Of a stretch of 64,000 nt of DNA, positions 11,420-20,864 are shown one piece after another. The notes beneath the pieces are model-generated. The model made no database searches. It was given only the letters and a program-made list of their open reading frames with translations, and was not told the origin of the DNA. Numbering within the stretch: position 1 is the stretch's first letter; each line of letters starts with the position of its first letter. The stretch is from Fragilariopsis cylindrus CCMP1102 (taxonomy: Eukaryota > Bacillariophyta > Bacillariophyceae > Bacillariales > Bacillariaceae). The stretch covers positions 206,884 through 270,883 of the forward strand of contig FMBT01000346.1 of NCBI GenBank assembly GCA_900095095.1. The letters are read 5' to 3'. Made by a program: the position numbers and the translations under genes.

Positions 11420-12990
11420 ATGGCACCTAAAAGTTTGGACTTTACGGAAGAATTTTCGAATTTCGTTCCCGAGGAGAGAAACCAGGCAATCGTGAATACC
11501 CCCTTCGGGAAAGGAATTGTTATACGCACTCGGAATGGTGATAAAAAGGACGTCAACAATCCAGAAACGGTTTCTATCCGAGAAATAGAACTTACAGACT
11601 GGACCAAACCAGAATTGGAGGCGAATGATTTCAAAGGTGGTATCAGTAAGCCCCATATGCTATACTCACCGACAGACTTTCCTTCTATTTCACCTACAGT
11701 CGACGATGATGTGATGACACAATTTGGTAGAGGGAAGATAGTAGAAATTCGAAACGATGATCGAAATACGCATGTCGTTAAGCTCTCTTCTTGGAGATTG
11801 GCTGGTCGGTCGTCGGTATTTTGCTACCTTACGTCGAAAGAATGTACAGTAATGAGACCCTATAGATTTTATGATATGGATGTATTTGAAAAAGTAGAAC
11901 ACGCAAATGACTTGAAGAAAGACGCAACCTCCAAATTCTCTTCAAAGGACTACGATGGTGCGCTAGAAATATACGCCAAAGCCGTAGATACTGTGCGATA
12001 CGTCCAACATGGAAAAGATTCTACTAATGAACTCAGAGCAGATTTGATTGTTGTTATGATAACTTGCTCAAATAATGCATCGCTTTGTTCTTCAAAGAAA
12101 AAAGACTGGGAACGTACCGAGAAATTTGCCGCAAATTCACTGGTCTTAATTGACGCCCTTGAAAGTAAAAAGGATACAAGTAAAATTCGAAAAATATTGA
12201 ATAATGATGGCATAAAAGATTCACAATTGTTTGGAACATGGAAAGTCAAGGTACGTTAGACATATTGTTCAAAATCTTATACTGTTGCAAATTTCGCATT
12301 CATTTCCTCAAGCTTCGTATTCCGTTTTCATTTTTCTTAAATATCTTCTTCACTATAAAATTACTTCTAAAGAGTCTGATCCTTATTGCCAAAGCTCAAA
12401 TGGAACGAAATGACACATCTAAGGCAATCAACACTTTGAAGAAGGCATTAGAATCGATTTCATTGTATAAAAAAGAAGGCGACAACATGTCCAAACAGCT
12501 TTCCGCGCAAGAAAAAGATATCCGAAGGATACGTTTAGAGTGTTCTCAAAGGATAAAATTATCACGAAAAATAGAAAAGGAACGAGCAAAAGCAATGTTT
12601 GGAGGGTTTGAGGAAGAAAAAAAAGATTTTTCAGAGAAAAAAGAAACTGTAGCAAAACAGACTCAGATTCCAAATCCTCCTCCACCCATTCGTTCCCCTT
12701 CGGAGCATTTGTCTGAAGGAGATAGTAGCACTACTAATACTAGAAATTCGACGATTGAAGGACCAGCAAATATAGATGTTCCGAGTGAAACCAAAACCAA
12801 CAAACGACAATCTTCAAAGAAAAAAGTAGTTTTTGCAGACGGAACTGTCCCTGGTAGCGTCGACGACAATAACGACGATCACGATTATTCGCAATCATCT
12901 TTCTTTGCTGAACACGGCGAAGCACTTTTCATTGTTACAGGAATCGCAGTGGGATGGCTGCTTGTTAATATGGCTTGGAAAAAAAGATAA
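11420..12990 (+). CDS. TPR protein with tail anchor and two N-terminal FGxG modules
   Basis: Two exons (11420-12250 and 12373-12990) flank a 122-bp intron; the frame is intact. The start MAPKSLDF is preferred; an upstream ATG at 11402 would add six residues. Residues 25-65 and 95-150 hold two related modules, each with an FGxG turn (TPFGKGIVIRTR; TQFGRGKIVEIR), followed by WRLAGRSSVFCYL. A TPR-like helical region comes next (KKDATSKFSSKDYDGALEIY; AKAQMERNDTSKAINTLKKA), with RKIEKERAKAMFGG at its end, similar to the C-terminal part of TPR immunophilins, but without an FKBP domain. A low-complexity linker leads to a C-terminal hydrophobic span (ALFIVTGIAVGWLLVNMAW) and KKR, typical of a tail-anchored ER or mitochondrial membrane protein. 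A Hsp90 co-chaperone role is inferred. Confidence 0.72.
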
Positions 12991-13248
12991 TTTTACTAAA
13001 TAGCTAGTACTTACTTCTATAGATACATGGATCCACTCATACATACATACATACATACTGTATTTCTATTGAATAGAGCTTACATATCTATATTCCATTT
13101 GTTGTATTTCATCTCGAACCTGCACACAAACGCAATCAAAGTGATAATGTCTTTAGGCACATCGCAATACACAAACCACGGGTAGAAGACCTAAAAATAT
13201 CAACTTAGTGGAGGCTAGCGAGGGAAATTATGGTAACTAATTTATATT

Positions 13249-14369
13249 CTACTCTTCAAGTTTTGGTCGTTTTTGCACTGGGTCTGTCGTCATTTTTCTT
13301 TCTACCACTTCACCTAAATACACCTGAGTTTGAAGTTCTTCGTATTGTTCGAATTCTTTTGTAGTCATCTTTTCTATGCAATTTTCATCTATAGATGAAA
13401 GTGGAACTACCTTACCTTGAATACCAACCATGCTTTGTGAGAAATACTTATTTGATTCGAAAGATCCATTACCGTATACTCGATAATCTAATGAACAAGC
13501 TCCATGTATCACCTTCCATTCAATTATATCACTTAGTAAGATAAAGAAAGAACGTTCGTCCGATGGTTTTCGCCACCGGACGGAAAGTAATATTTGGTTG
13601 ATCTTGATAACAGTCGCCTTATTGTAGAAGCCAACAGCGGAATAGCTTCAATGTTATATAGTAAATCGCTTCCGACAATAAAATCTAGGTCACTATTTGT
13701 TTTAGGTATTGGATAATTGTGCCATTTCAGAGGAATTGATGATATATTTATTCTTTTTCCAAAAGTTTCACGATTCAATTGAATGTTAGCCTCTAGCTGG
13801 GACAAAGCTTCTTCAACGTCTGATAGTACTAACTTCATAGGTTTTTTCGTATTAATAAACGTCGAAACGATCTCTGCGAAAGCCATACCAAGTAAACCAT
13901 GTCCAGCGCCAAGCTCCATAACTGAATGAACGGATAAATCCTGAAATTGTCGGCGAAATTCTGGAGAGTTGATAAATTTGATTATGCAGTGAGATGCTGG
14001 CCATAAATGAAGATAGGTTCCATCTGAAAGATTTTCATTATTAACAGTTGATCGTCCAGTGTTCTTTGTGGTGCTGGTCTCAACAATACATATTTTTGAT
14101 CCAGTCGCCATCTCAATTGTGATTTTGTTATCATCATCATCGGCGTTATCATTTGATTTCCTATTGGTCCCTTTATCCTTCTCCTCCCCATTCCTTAGAT
14201 TATTGGCTAATTTGATCCTCAAAATTTCACCCGGTACAGATGCGACAGGGACTTCTATAGTAAGTTGTGTGCCGTTTACTTCGAAACTTAGTGAATCTCC
14301 AGGCTCGGCATCTATTGGGATTTCCAAAGAAATTACCATCTCGTCGTCGTCATCATATTCGACATCCAT
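13249..14369 (-). CDS. METTL21/FAM86-type protein lysine methyltransferase
   Basis: Seven-beta-strand SAM methyltransferase. LHLWPASHCIIKFI precedes motif I, VMELGAGHGLLGMAFAE; the acidic motif II is LVLSDVEEALSQLEANIQLN; and DFIVGSDLLYN supplies the D-x(n)-SD-hh-Y element usual for METTL21-type lysine methyltransferases. About 110 N-terminal residues lie ahead of the catalytic domain; they include a paired VISLEIPIDAEPGDSLSFEV / LTIEVPVASVPGEILRIKL beta-rich module and an acidic linker. A one-base shift near 13605 splits the gene; the continuation ILLSVRWRKPSDERSFFILL matches the family beta-strand after motif IV. About 373 aa in all. It converges on the TPR gene (258 bp apart). The substrate is unknown. 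Confidence 0.75.
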
Positions 14370-15003
14370 TATTGTTGCTTTAAGTGCACTCTCTACAATT
14401 GTACAGTATCTTCACTTGCTGTGTTGATGTTGTGGTTATTATTATTCTTGGTTATTATTGTTCTTTTTGTAAAAGAAAAATCCTTTAAATGATTGGTTGA
14501 GGCGCGCGTTTTTTCAAATCGAGACGGCAAGAAAATGAAGAACAAGAAAGAACGAGCAAAACTTGAAAATAATATACCGTCCTAGTATACCGAATACAGT
14601 ACACCATGTGATGTCTCGGAGATGTTGGTGGTTTTGGTGTTGTTTACGACGACTACCGTATATCTTTCGTCGATATAAGAAGATCTCTTGTTTGAATTAT
14701 GGCAGTTCCAACATCGTGGTCACCCAATCGAAGGTTCTTTCAGTTTTGGAAGCGGAGATGCTATCATTTTGATATCATAATTTTTTATCGATGATAATGT
14801 TGTTCTTTCTCACTTTGAAGCACGCTATATGCTTGTATAACTGCTCGATTATTACGGTTCTACTATGTTACTTTCCGATGTACACTTTTTCCCAACATAA
14901 ACCCATTATAATTACTATTGTTATCTCTTTGATGCACAATTAATTGGAACATAAAAATACTTCGATAGTGGATTGTAGCTTGGAAATAATTGGAACTTTG
15001 CAT
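14370..15003. other. divergent intergenic region
   Basis: About 630 bp between the methyltransferase and DUF6824 genes, which diverge. AT-rich; nothing beyond presumed promoters. The open frame at 14563-14772 has no protein character. Confidence 0.35.
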
Positions 15004-16279
15004 ATGAGCGCTACATCATTGTCTAGCATTGAGGTAGGTGTCAAGAGTATAACAATTATCAAATATAATTGTCGTCCCGTATTGCACTATATTAAAAATC
15101 TCATCTAAACCATGCATTTGTCCATTATACCTATAACTATTCTCTCCATATATTATTTACAGGACGTACCATCGTATACCAGTAAGTCTGCAGGAAGAAA
15201 GATAATAGATACATTACACATAATCAAAATATGGAATTACCACCACCTTGTTCGCCTCTGCCAATATGATAATCACATGCAACCACCATCTTGTAATACT
15301 TCTTTTCGTGGAATTGAGAGGGGGATCGTTTCGTCATCTTTTGAATCTTCGTACCATGTAGATCACCAGTCTCCTAACAACGGAGAACCACCATTCGATG
15401 GTTCCTATCACTATTATCATTGGCAAATGCCACATGTTGAATACATTACTAACGTGAAAACAAACGATGGTAAGTATCTATTCGTGTAAAAGTTGTAAAT
15501 GTTCAATACACCTACTAGACGTCAAAATCACTTTCAACTCAAAGTATAAGTTTTGCATTGCATGATCATTCATCGTCATTTACAATATCTTCAGTCTTGT
15601 CAGGACGAGGTGGTGCAACAAATAGTCATAGCGGCAATCGTCTTTTCCGTTCTTTGGTCCAACAGTACAAAAGTGACTACTGAAGGCGAAGAAGAGAGAC
15701 AAGCCGCAGGTTGCTGCTATCGTCGTGGACAAAATTCGTGAGAGAGGTGGTCGCTTTCTTCGTAGATACAAAACTGATGAAGGGATGGTTTGGATCGAAA
15801 TAGGCGATGCAAGAGCAAAGGAGAAGACCTGTCAAGCTCTCCGGGAGGGTGCGCCGGCGATTCGTCGAAGAAAGGCTGCATCAGATAGCGATGGGACACT
15901 GTCTGCTACATCAACATTTGATCGGACTGTGCCAGAAGGCGAGGAAGAAAACAAGCTAAACTATGGAGGCAGAACACAAATAGTAAGAACATCATACGAA
16001 ACCGAAAAAGAAGAAGCTGATGCTACCGCTGGAGTGCCCATAGTAATTCGTCCGTCAATGACGTTGATTTGTCGTTCATTAGATCAGGCATTGGCGATTC
16101 CAGTCGACGATTTGGACGAGAGCGAACGAGAGATTTATCTTCGAGATTTCTTACCTCCAAACCCTGCAGTTCAGAAGAAAAAGACTCCCTATCAATCCGT
16201 CATATCATCAGTAGATGGAATAGTTCATTACGACACAAGCCGAGTATTCGAAGGACGTAAAAGAGATTTGTGGGTTTGA
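15004..16279 (+). CDS. DUF6824-domain protein (diatom-type family)
   Basis: I assemble three exons. Exon 1 is 15004-15033 (MSATSLSSIE), exon 2 is 15163-15469 and exon 3 is 15595-16279; introns 15034-15162 and 15470-15594 have GTAGGT/GTAAGT donors and TTTACAG/CTTCAG acceptors. Splicing exon 2 to 3 recreates the domain start NDVLSGRGGATNSHSGNRLF. The domain then runs through RSLVQQYKSDY, a one-base shift near 15680, KAKKRDKPQVAAIVVDKI, RERGGRFLRR, MVWIEIGDARAKEKTCQALR and EGAPAIRRRK. This is the full DUF6824 pattern, an abundant family in diatoms of unknown, possibly DNA-binding, function. The C-terminal 150 residues are low-complexity. The mini exon 1 is chosen because its phase and splice sites fit; an ATG at 15112 inside intron 1 is the alternative start. 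Confidence 0.72.
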
Positions 16280-16862
16280 TTTGTAGTAAGAGCGCGAGAT
16301 CAAGAGAGTCAAAGAAGTAACAAATGCGATATTTAGATTTTTTGTTCAAAATGCTATTCGATGATCGCTTAGTAATACAGTACGGTAGTGCCAATTCATA
16401 CTAGTAGGACTCCTATATAATAATTGCCATGGTATATATCATCTATCGACCCTACATTATCAAAAAAATGATTACCAAAATAATGCACTCTTTCAGGTTT
16501 GATCAAATTTGACTTTATTCAATAGTTTGATGCTGATTAATCCGTGTGCTTGTGTGAAGGACCTAGACATGTATGTATATATATATTATAGTATAATATA
16601 ATATACAATATATAATCATTACAAAAGTAGAATTGTGATTGATTCATTCGGGACTCACTCACTGACGCGCCGCGACACGTCTGAAAAATAAAAAATTATT
16701 TTTTTCTTCATTTTATTTTTTCTTATCGATAGTCAATACAGTAAGTTAGTAGTCTTCCTATCCATCACAAAAGTCGATAAGTTGACACTACCTGCTTGCC
16801 GTAAAGCCAAACGCCAAACGCCAACTCATCATAATCAGCAGTCTCAAAATTGATAAGCAAAA
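16280..16862. other. intergenic, no gene seen
   Basis: About 580 bp, AT-rich with TATA-type repeats around 16570-16620 and near-duplicate GCCAAACGCCAAACGCC at 16806-16822. It presumably carries the promoter of the hydroxylase gene. Confidence 0.35.
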
Positions 16863-18411
16863 ATGACTAAGGTGCTGGTATTTCTTCTCCAATTCCTCTA
16901 TCTCTTTCTCTGTTAAAAGATACAGGGCGTTGGTATCAAATACCCGTTCTCCTCCTCCAGGTGTGCGAACGACGAACCGGAATTGTCGTAATCAATGTTA
17001 TAAATTTAATCATGGCCTATATGCATTAACTCAACGACAGCTTCAATTTTGGGAAGATGTAAGTAAAATTATTGTTGTTGCTGTTGAGGTATGCGGGATA
17101 TGTGATCCTAAATACGATCGTAACATAACATTGGCTAAGAAGACGATTTTTCTTCTTCTTTCAAAAACATAAAATACAATACAATACAATACAATACAAT
17201 ACAATTTTCAGGTTGGAGAAGGTCTCGATGATATGTCGAATTTCTATGCAACTAGAGGGGAGAACATCGATCGAATTCGACATTTGGAATGAGGTTAGTT
17301 AGTTAGCTAGTTAGTTAGTTAGTTAGTTTTGACTGATGATTGAATTTTAATTTTAATGATGTGCAGTTTGTTTAAGCATTATTATCGGTCCTATCTATCA
17401 TTGTAAGGAACGACTTTTGGAAGCATACCACGTGCGCTTTTCTCATGCAAAACATTTTTTTTCTTCCATTACATCCCCAAAACACATCAATCAAATAGAG
17501 CTCGAGGAGAGATTGAATTACCTATACCAGCTGGTGAATGTCATGAACCCTCTGAAGAGCATATAGATGGCTTAACAGCAAAACCATTTTGGGAGACAAA
17601 AGATTTTTCATGGGCACAATCCTTAGAGGAAAATGCACATATAATTCAAGAAGAATTTGAATCGAAACTCCAACAAGAGGAAAATCTATTTAGTGGTGAT
17701 AGTAAATGGCAAAATAATGTTATGGGTGGTGGATGGTCAGCGATACGGTACGTTCAATTCGATTCGATTCGATTCTGCTTCTGTGACTCTCAACATAAAT
17801 ATTATCTTCTCCATCATATATGATGTGTAATATACTATAATTTCGTCCTGTCTTGTCTATCATACCATATCATATCTCATATGTTTTTACAGTTTACAAA
17901 GACTTGGTGTATGGAATATGGAAAATTGTAAGGAATTTCCCAAAACGTATGAATTGTTACGGTCACTGAATATACCACTCGCAGTACGAGGAGTTTGCTT
18001 TGCGAGACAGGCGGGTGGTAGTGGTGTTAAGCCACACAGTGATGGTCGAAATTTCATCTTAACATCTCATCTTGGATTGCAGGTACCTGACGGATGTTGG
18101 ATTCAAGTTGGTAACGAAAGAAAAAGTTGGGAAAAACAAAGTTACTAACATTAGATACATCATTTGTTCATTCTACCGGTAATCCAACAAGTGATGATCG
18201 GTATGTTTTAATTATTGATTGTTGGCATTCTGAATTAACAGAACCTGAACAAGCAGCACTTGAATTCGTTTATGATTTACGAAACAAATTTGAAAGTGGA
18301 TCGGTACCAGTCCGTAAACTCAAACAACCAGTTGTAGCAAAGGAAGAAGAAGGAGCAGGTATAGGTGGATGGTGGAATAGTATAATAGGAGGAGCAGATG
18401 ATGGGAATTAA
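16863..18411 (+). CDS. aspartyl/asparaginyl beta-hydroxylase family protein
   Basis: An Fe(II)/2-oxoglutarate dioxygenase of the ASPH family (PF05118 type). Four exons: introns 17059-17211, 17294-17498 and 17748-17892. The start MTKVLVFLLQFLYLFLC gives a signal anchor, consistent with an ER type II membrane enzyme. The catalytic core spans FPKTYELLRSLNIPLAVRGV, FARQAGGSGVKPHSDGRN (the HxD iron site), LTSHLGLQVPDGCWIQVGNE, and FVHSTGNPTSDDRYVLIIDC WHSEL (second His and the 2-oxoglutarate Arg). One-base shifts lie near 16915, 17290 and 18130. Intron 1 holds tandem ACAAT repeats and intron 2 a GTTA repeat. The C-terminus ends in a Gly/Trp-rich tail. The target proteins are unknown. Confidence 0.78.
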
Positions 18412-18609
18412 TATATATTAATATATAAAATATTTAATTTCGCTATATACAGTTGTTACGTAGGTAACGGAACCGTTTAATTATAATTCTTTTTGTGATG
18501 ACTGATTGAATTTAATTATTTTGATCGAATCGCATCATTGGGTGCTCCAGTCAACGATGATGTCAACTTCAGTAGTACAAGTAGTGCACTATATTATTGA
18601 TGTATTCAT

Positions 18610-19011
18610 TCATTCGTCTTTCTTACCAAAAATAATGTTTGGTAACATTTTTTCAATATCTATTGGTGGGAATTCATCATAAACAACAGAATAGGCAGCC
18701 CCAGCACCAACCGCAGCACCGAATGCACCAGCAATTTTACCTCGTCGTAAAAGTAAATACCCTCCTGTCATTAATGTACTACCACCAATAATTTGTACAT
18801 TGTACTGCTTCCGTTTCTGATACACGGTCTTGACAGTTTCCATAGCAATTGCACTATGTTCTTCAATTGATTTTTTCGTTAATGATATAGGTTCCTGCCA
18901 GCCATGATACGTTGTTTGAACTTTTTGAAGTCCAATGTTGGCTGCACTCACCCCGGACTTTATAAGTTCTTTAAATTGTTCCTGTGGATTCTTATCGCCG
19001 TCGTCACTCAT
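18610..19011 (-). CDS. small glycine-zipper membrane protein, function unknown
   Basis: 133 aa, single intact exon. Residues 1-70 are helical and charged; residues 75-107 form one or two short hydrophobic segments rich in small residues (GGSTLMTGGYLLLRR, then GAFGAAVGAGAAYSVVYDEF), a glycine-zipper pattern seen in mitochondrial inner-membrane and other small membrane proteins. The C-terminus is short and charged (FGKKDE). No family name can be assigned. It converges on the hydroxylase gene, 198 bp apart. The regular codon structure and good start context support a real gene. Confidence 0.6.
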   Translation of the reverse strand: MSDDGDKNPQEQFKELIKSGVSAANIGLQKVQTTYHGWQEPISLTKKSIEEHSAIAMETVKTVYQKRKQYNVQIIGGSTLMTGGYLLLRRGKIAGAFGAAVGAGAAYSVVYDEFPPIDIEKMLPNIIFGKKDE

Positions 19012-19623
19012 GTTTTAAAATTAGAAAATAAGTTTTTCCTCGGGGAAAATCTATATATACTTTGTCTTCGAATTTAAATGTAAATGCCACTTCGAACTCC
19101 TTCAAGCAAGCCAAGATAATAGTAATAGTTGTAAAAGCAGATTGCGAATGCGTTTGTCTTCTGGAAAAGATCACAATAAATACTTTCTTGAATGGCGATA
19201 TACCGGTAGATGATTAGATGATGATGATGGTATCACAACAACATAAAGATATAATTTACACTGTATGAAAGAAACAGGCGGCTTCGCTGCAAAAGCGCGC
19301 GCTTTCTAACACACACGAATTTTTAAAAATCGACAAAAAGTAAATTTTTCCAGCCCCCCTAATTTCGGGGTGTCGTGTTGATTGTTATGTGGGGAAATAA
19401 TACACCCCCTCCTTAGCATATTTAGGGGGGGTCGAATTTTGGAAATACCGCGTTACTAAAAATGCACGCAACCACGAAAATCTATGATGCTCCGTTAATA
19501 ATTTTAACAGCGTATCATACAACAATGCAAACAGTGCAACAATAGTAGTGTTAAACTTGGTCTCTACTCACTTTCTCCACCATCTTCAATCAATTTTAAA
19601 AGCAACGAAAAAAATATCTCAAG
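19012..19623. other. divergent intergenic region with a G/C foldback
   Basis: About 610 bp between the small membrane protein gene and eL30. It holds the nested inverted repeat at 19354-19431 and otherwise AT-rich sequence that presumably includes both promoters. Confidence 0.4.
19354..19431. repeat. nested inverted repeat (foldback) upstream of eL30
   Basis: CCCCCCTAA at 19354-19362 is complementary to TTAGGGGGG at 19422-19430, and inside it GGGGTGT (19367-19373) is complementary to ACACCCC (19402-19408). The two stems nest and could form a cruciform or a branched hairpin about 195 bp before the start codon. It may be a small foldback element or a promoter structure. Confidence 0.5.
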
Positions 19624-20224
19624 ATGGTTTCTAAAAAAGCGGTACGTCAATGACACCGGAGGGGACAACAGAATGCTGTCCGCCCGAGAAGGTAGTCATT
19701 AGACACTAACTCTCTCCATGATGATATACTATACCTTTCGTTTTGTTCATCGGATGCCTCGTTTTTGTGTTGAGGCATCCCATATTTGTATACGGATTAT
19801 CAAACAACTTTTACAATTATGATGGTGATGGGAGTAGTCAGATTGATCAGTTATGCTGAAAATTCAATACAACACCTAATAATGTTATAAATTTCCTCTT
19901 AATTCTTTTATACTTACAGAAAAAGCAACAAGACAACATGAACAGTCGTTTGAAGCTGGTCATGAAGTCCGGAAAGTCAATTCTTGGATACAAGCAAACG
20001 ATGAAGGCTGTCCGTAAGGGAAAATCGAAATTGATCCTTATTGCATCAAACTGTCCTCATCTCAGAAAGTCTGAAGTTGAATACATGGCCATGCTTGGAA
20101 AGGTCCCTGTCATCATTATGCTGGTGATAACACTGCCCTTGGTACCGCATGTGGTAAATTCTACAACTGTTCCATCCTATCAATTATTGATGGTGGTGAC
20201 TCTGATATTCTTACCGAAAGTTAA
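19624..20224 (+). CDS. RPL30: 60S ribosomal protein eL30
   Basis: A component of the large ribosomal subunit. Exon 1 (19624-19641) encodes MVSKKA; the 278-bp intron is 19642-19919; exon 2 begins [20 protein letters not shown]. Typical eL30 blocks follow: [37 protein letters not shown], then after a one-base shift near 20111 [20 protein letters not shown] and [14 protein letters not shown]. Total about 107 aa, the family's usual size. The very short first exon followed by the gene's only intron resembles the yeast RPL30 layout, and the start of the intron can form a kink-turn (separate entry). The frame error sits in a highly conserved stretch and is most likely a lost C in sequencing. Confidence 0.9.
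19646..19704 (+). promoter_or_regulatory. predicted kink-turn in eL30 pre-mRNA beside the 5' splice site
   Basis: Read as RNA, 19646-19657 pairs with 19691-19704 (GTC, AATGAC and ACC with GGT, GTCATT and GAC, with two bulged A's at 19694 and 19701). An inner stem pairs GG-GGACA (19661-19667) with TGTCC-G-CC (19677-19684). Between them lies the kink-turn pattern: a three-base bulge CGA (19685-19687), then GA (19688-19689) facing GA (19659-19660) for tandem sheared G.A pairs, then an A.G pair (19690 with 19658). The outer stem uses the last bases of the 5' splice site GTACGT (19642-19647). eL30 binds kink-turns, and in budding yeast it blocks splicing of its own transcript this way. The same autoregulation here is inference. 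Confidence 0.6.
19752..19780 (+). other. 9-bp perfect hairpin in the eL30 intron
   Basis: GGATGCCTC (19752-19760) and GAGGCATCC (19772-19780) pair perfectly around an 11-base loop. It lies mid-intron, about 50 bp after the predicted kink-turn. It could bring the splice sites together or be part of an intronic RNA; no convincing snoRNA boxes were found around it. Confidence 0.5.
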
Positions 20225-20864
20225 TCATTTTCTTTCTTAAAACCCCCTATAGAATTTCAGTAATTCAATTGAACTAATTTTGTACATTATATAAAATATA
20301 ATACCCCACCCTACTCTTTTATCATGTAGTCGTTTATCATTGTGTGTACTATGTGGCTCTCCTAATAATAGCCTTATATATTACAAAGGATTAGTAACTC
20401 CAAGTTCCGATGCTTGCTGCCGTGTTGAAATCTTGTTTGATAGTAGTGATACCTTCCATAAAGCAAGCACGATACGACACTTCTGAATTGATATATGTTG
20501 AATAATAAGAATGCTGTTTAAAATACTACTAATAGACTGCTTTTAATTAGTGAAGGAGGTACCGTGCAAGTACGGACAAAAATAGTCTACTAACTATAAT
20601 TGTACTGCTACTAGACTTGGGTAAATTGTGCATACACGTAGCATTCGCTAACTGTACAAACATAAATGTCCAACTACTCAAGCTTAATTTCAAAAAGTGA
20701 GGTAGTAGGAAAACCGATACAGTACCATTATTAGACAATCATTAGTACAAACTATAATCTGTTGTGGATAAGCATGTTCGCATATTGTGAAAGGTTTAAA
20801 CAGGATGCACTAAACGAAAAGAAGAGAGAGGTTCAAGAAATTAATGGTTTCGTTTTATTTATTT
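20225..20864. other. convergent intergenic region, no gene seen
   Basis: About 640 bp between the eL30 and GIGYF-like stop codons. AT-rich with scattered short open frames but no protein signature, so mostly 3' flanking sequence. Confidence 0.35.

Noticed and set aside
17174-17205. ACAAT tandem array as a possible CRISPR-like or regulatory repeat
   Set aside because: It is a simple 5-bp microsatellite inside an intron; there are no spacers. No CRISPR array was seen anywhere in the window.
19717-19858. C/D-box snoRNA in the eL30 intron (ATGATGA and CTGA)
   Set aside because: The boxes are about 140 bases apart and lack a terminal stem, so a snoRNA is not supported.
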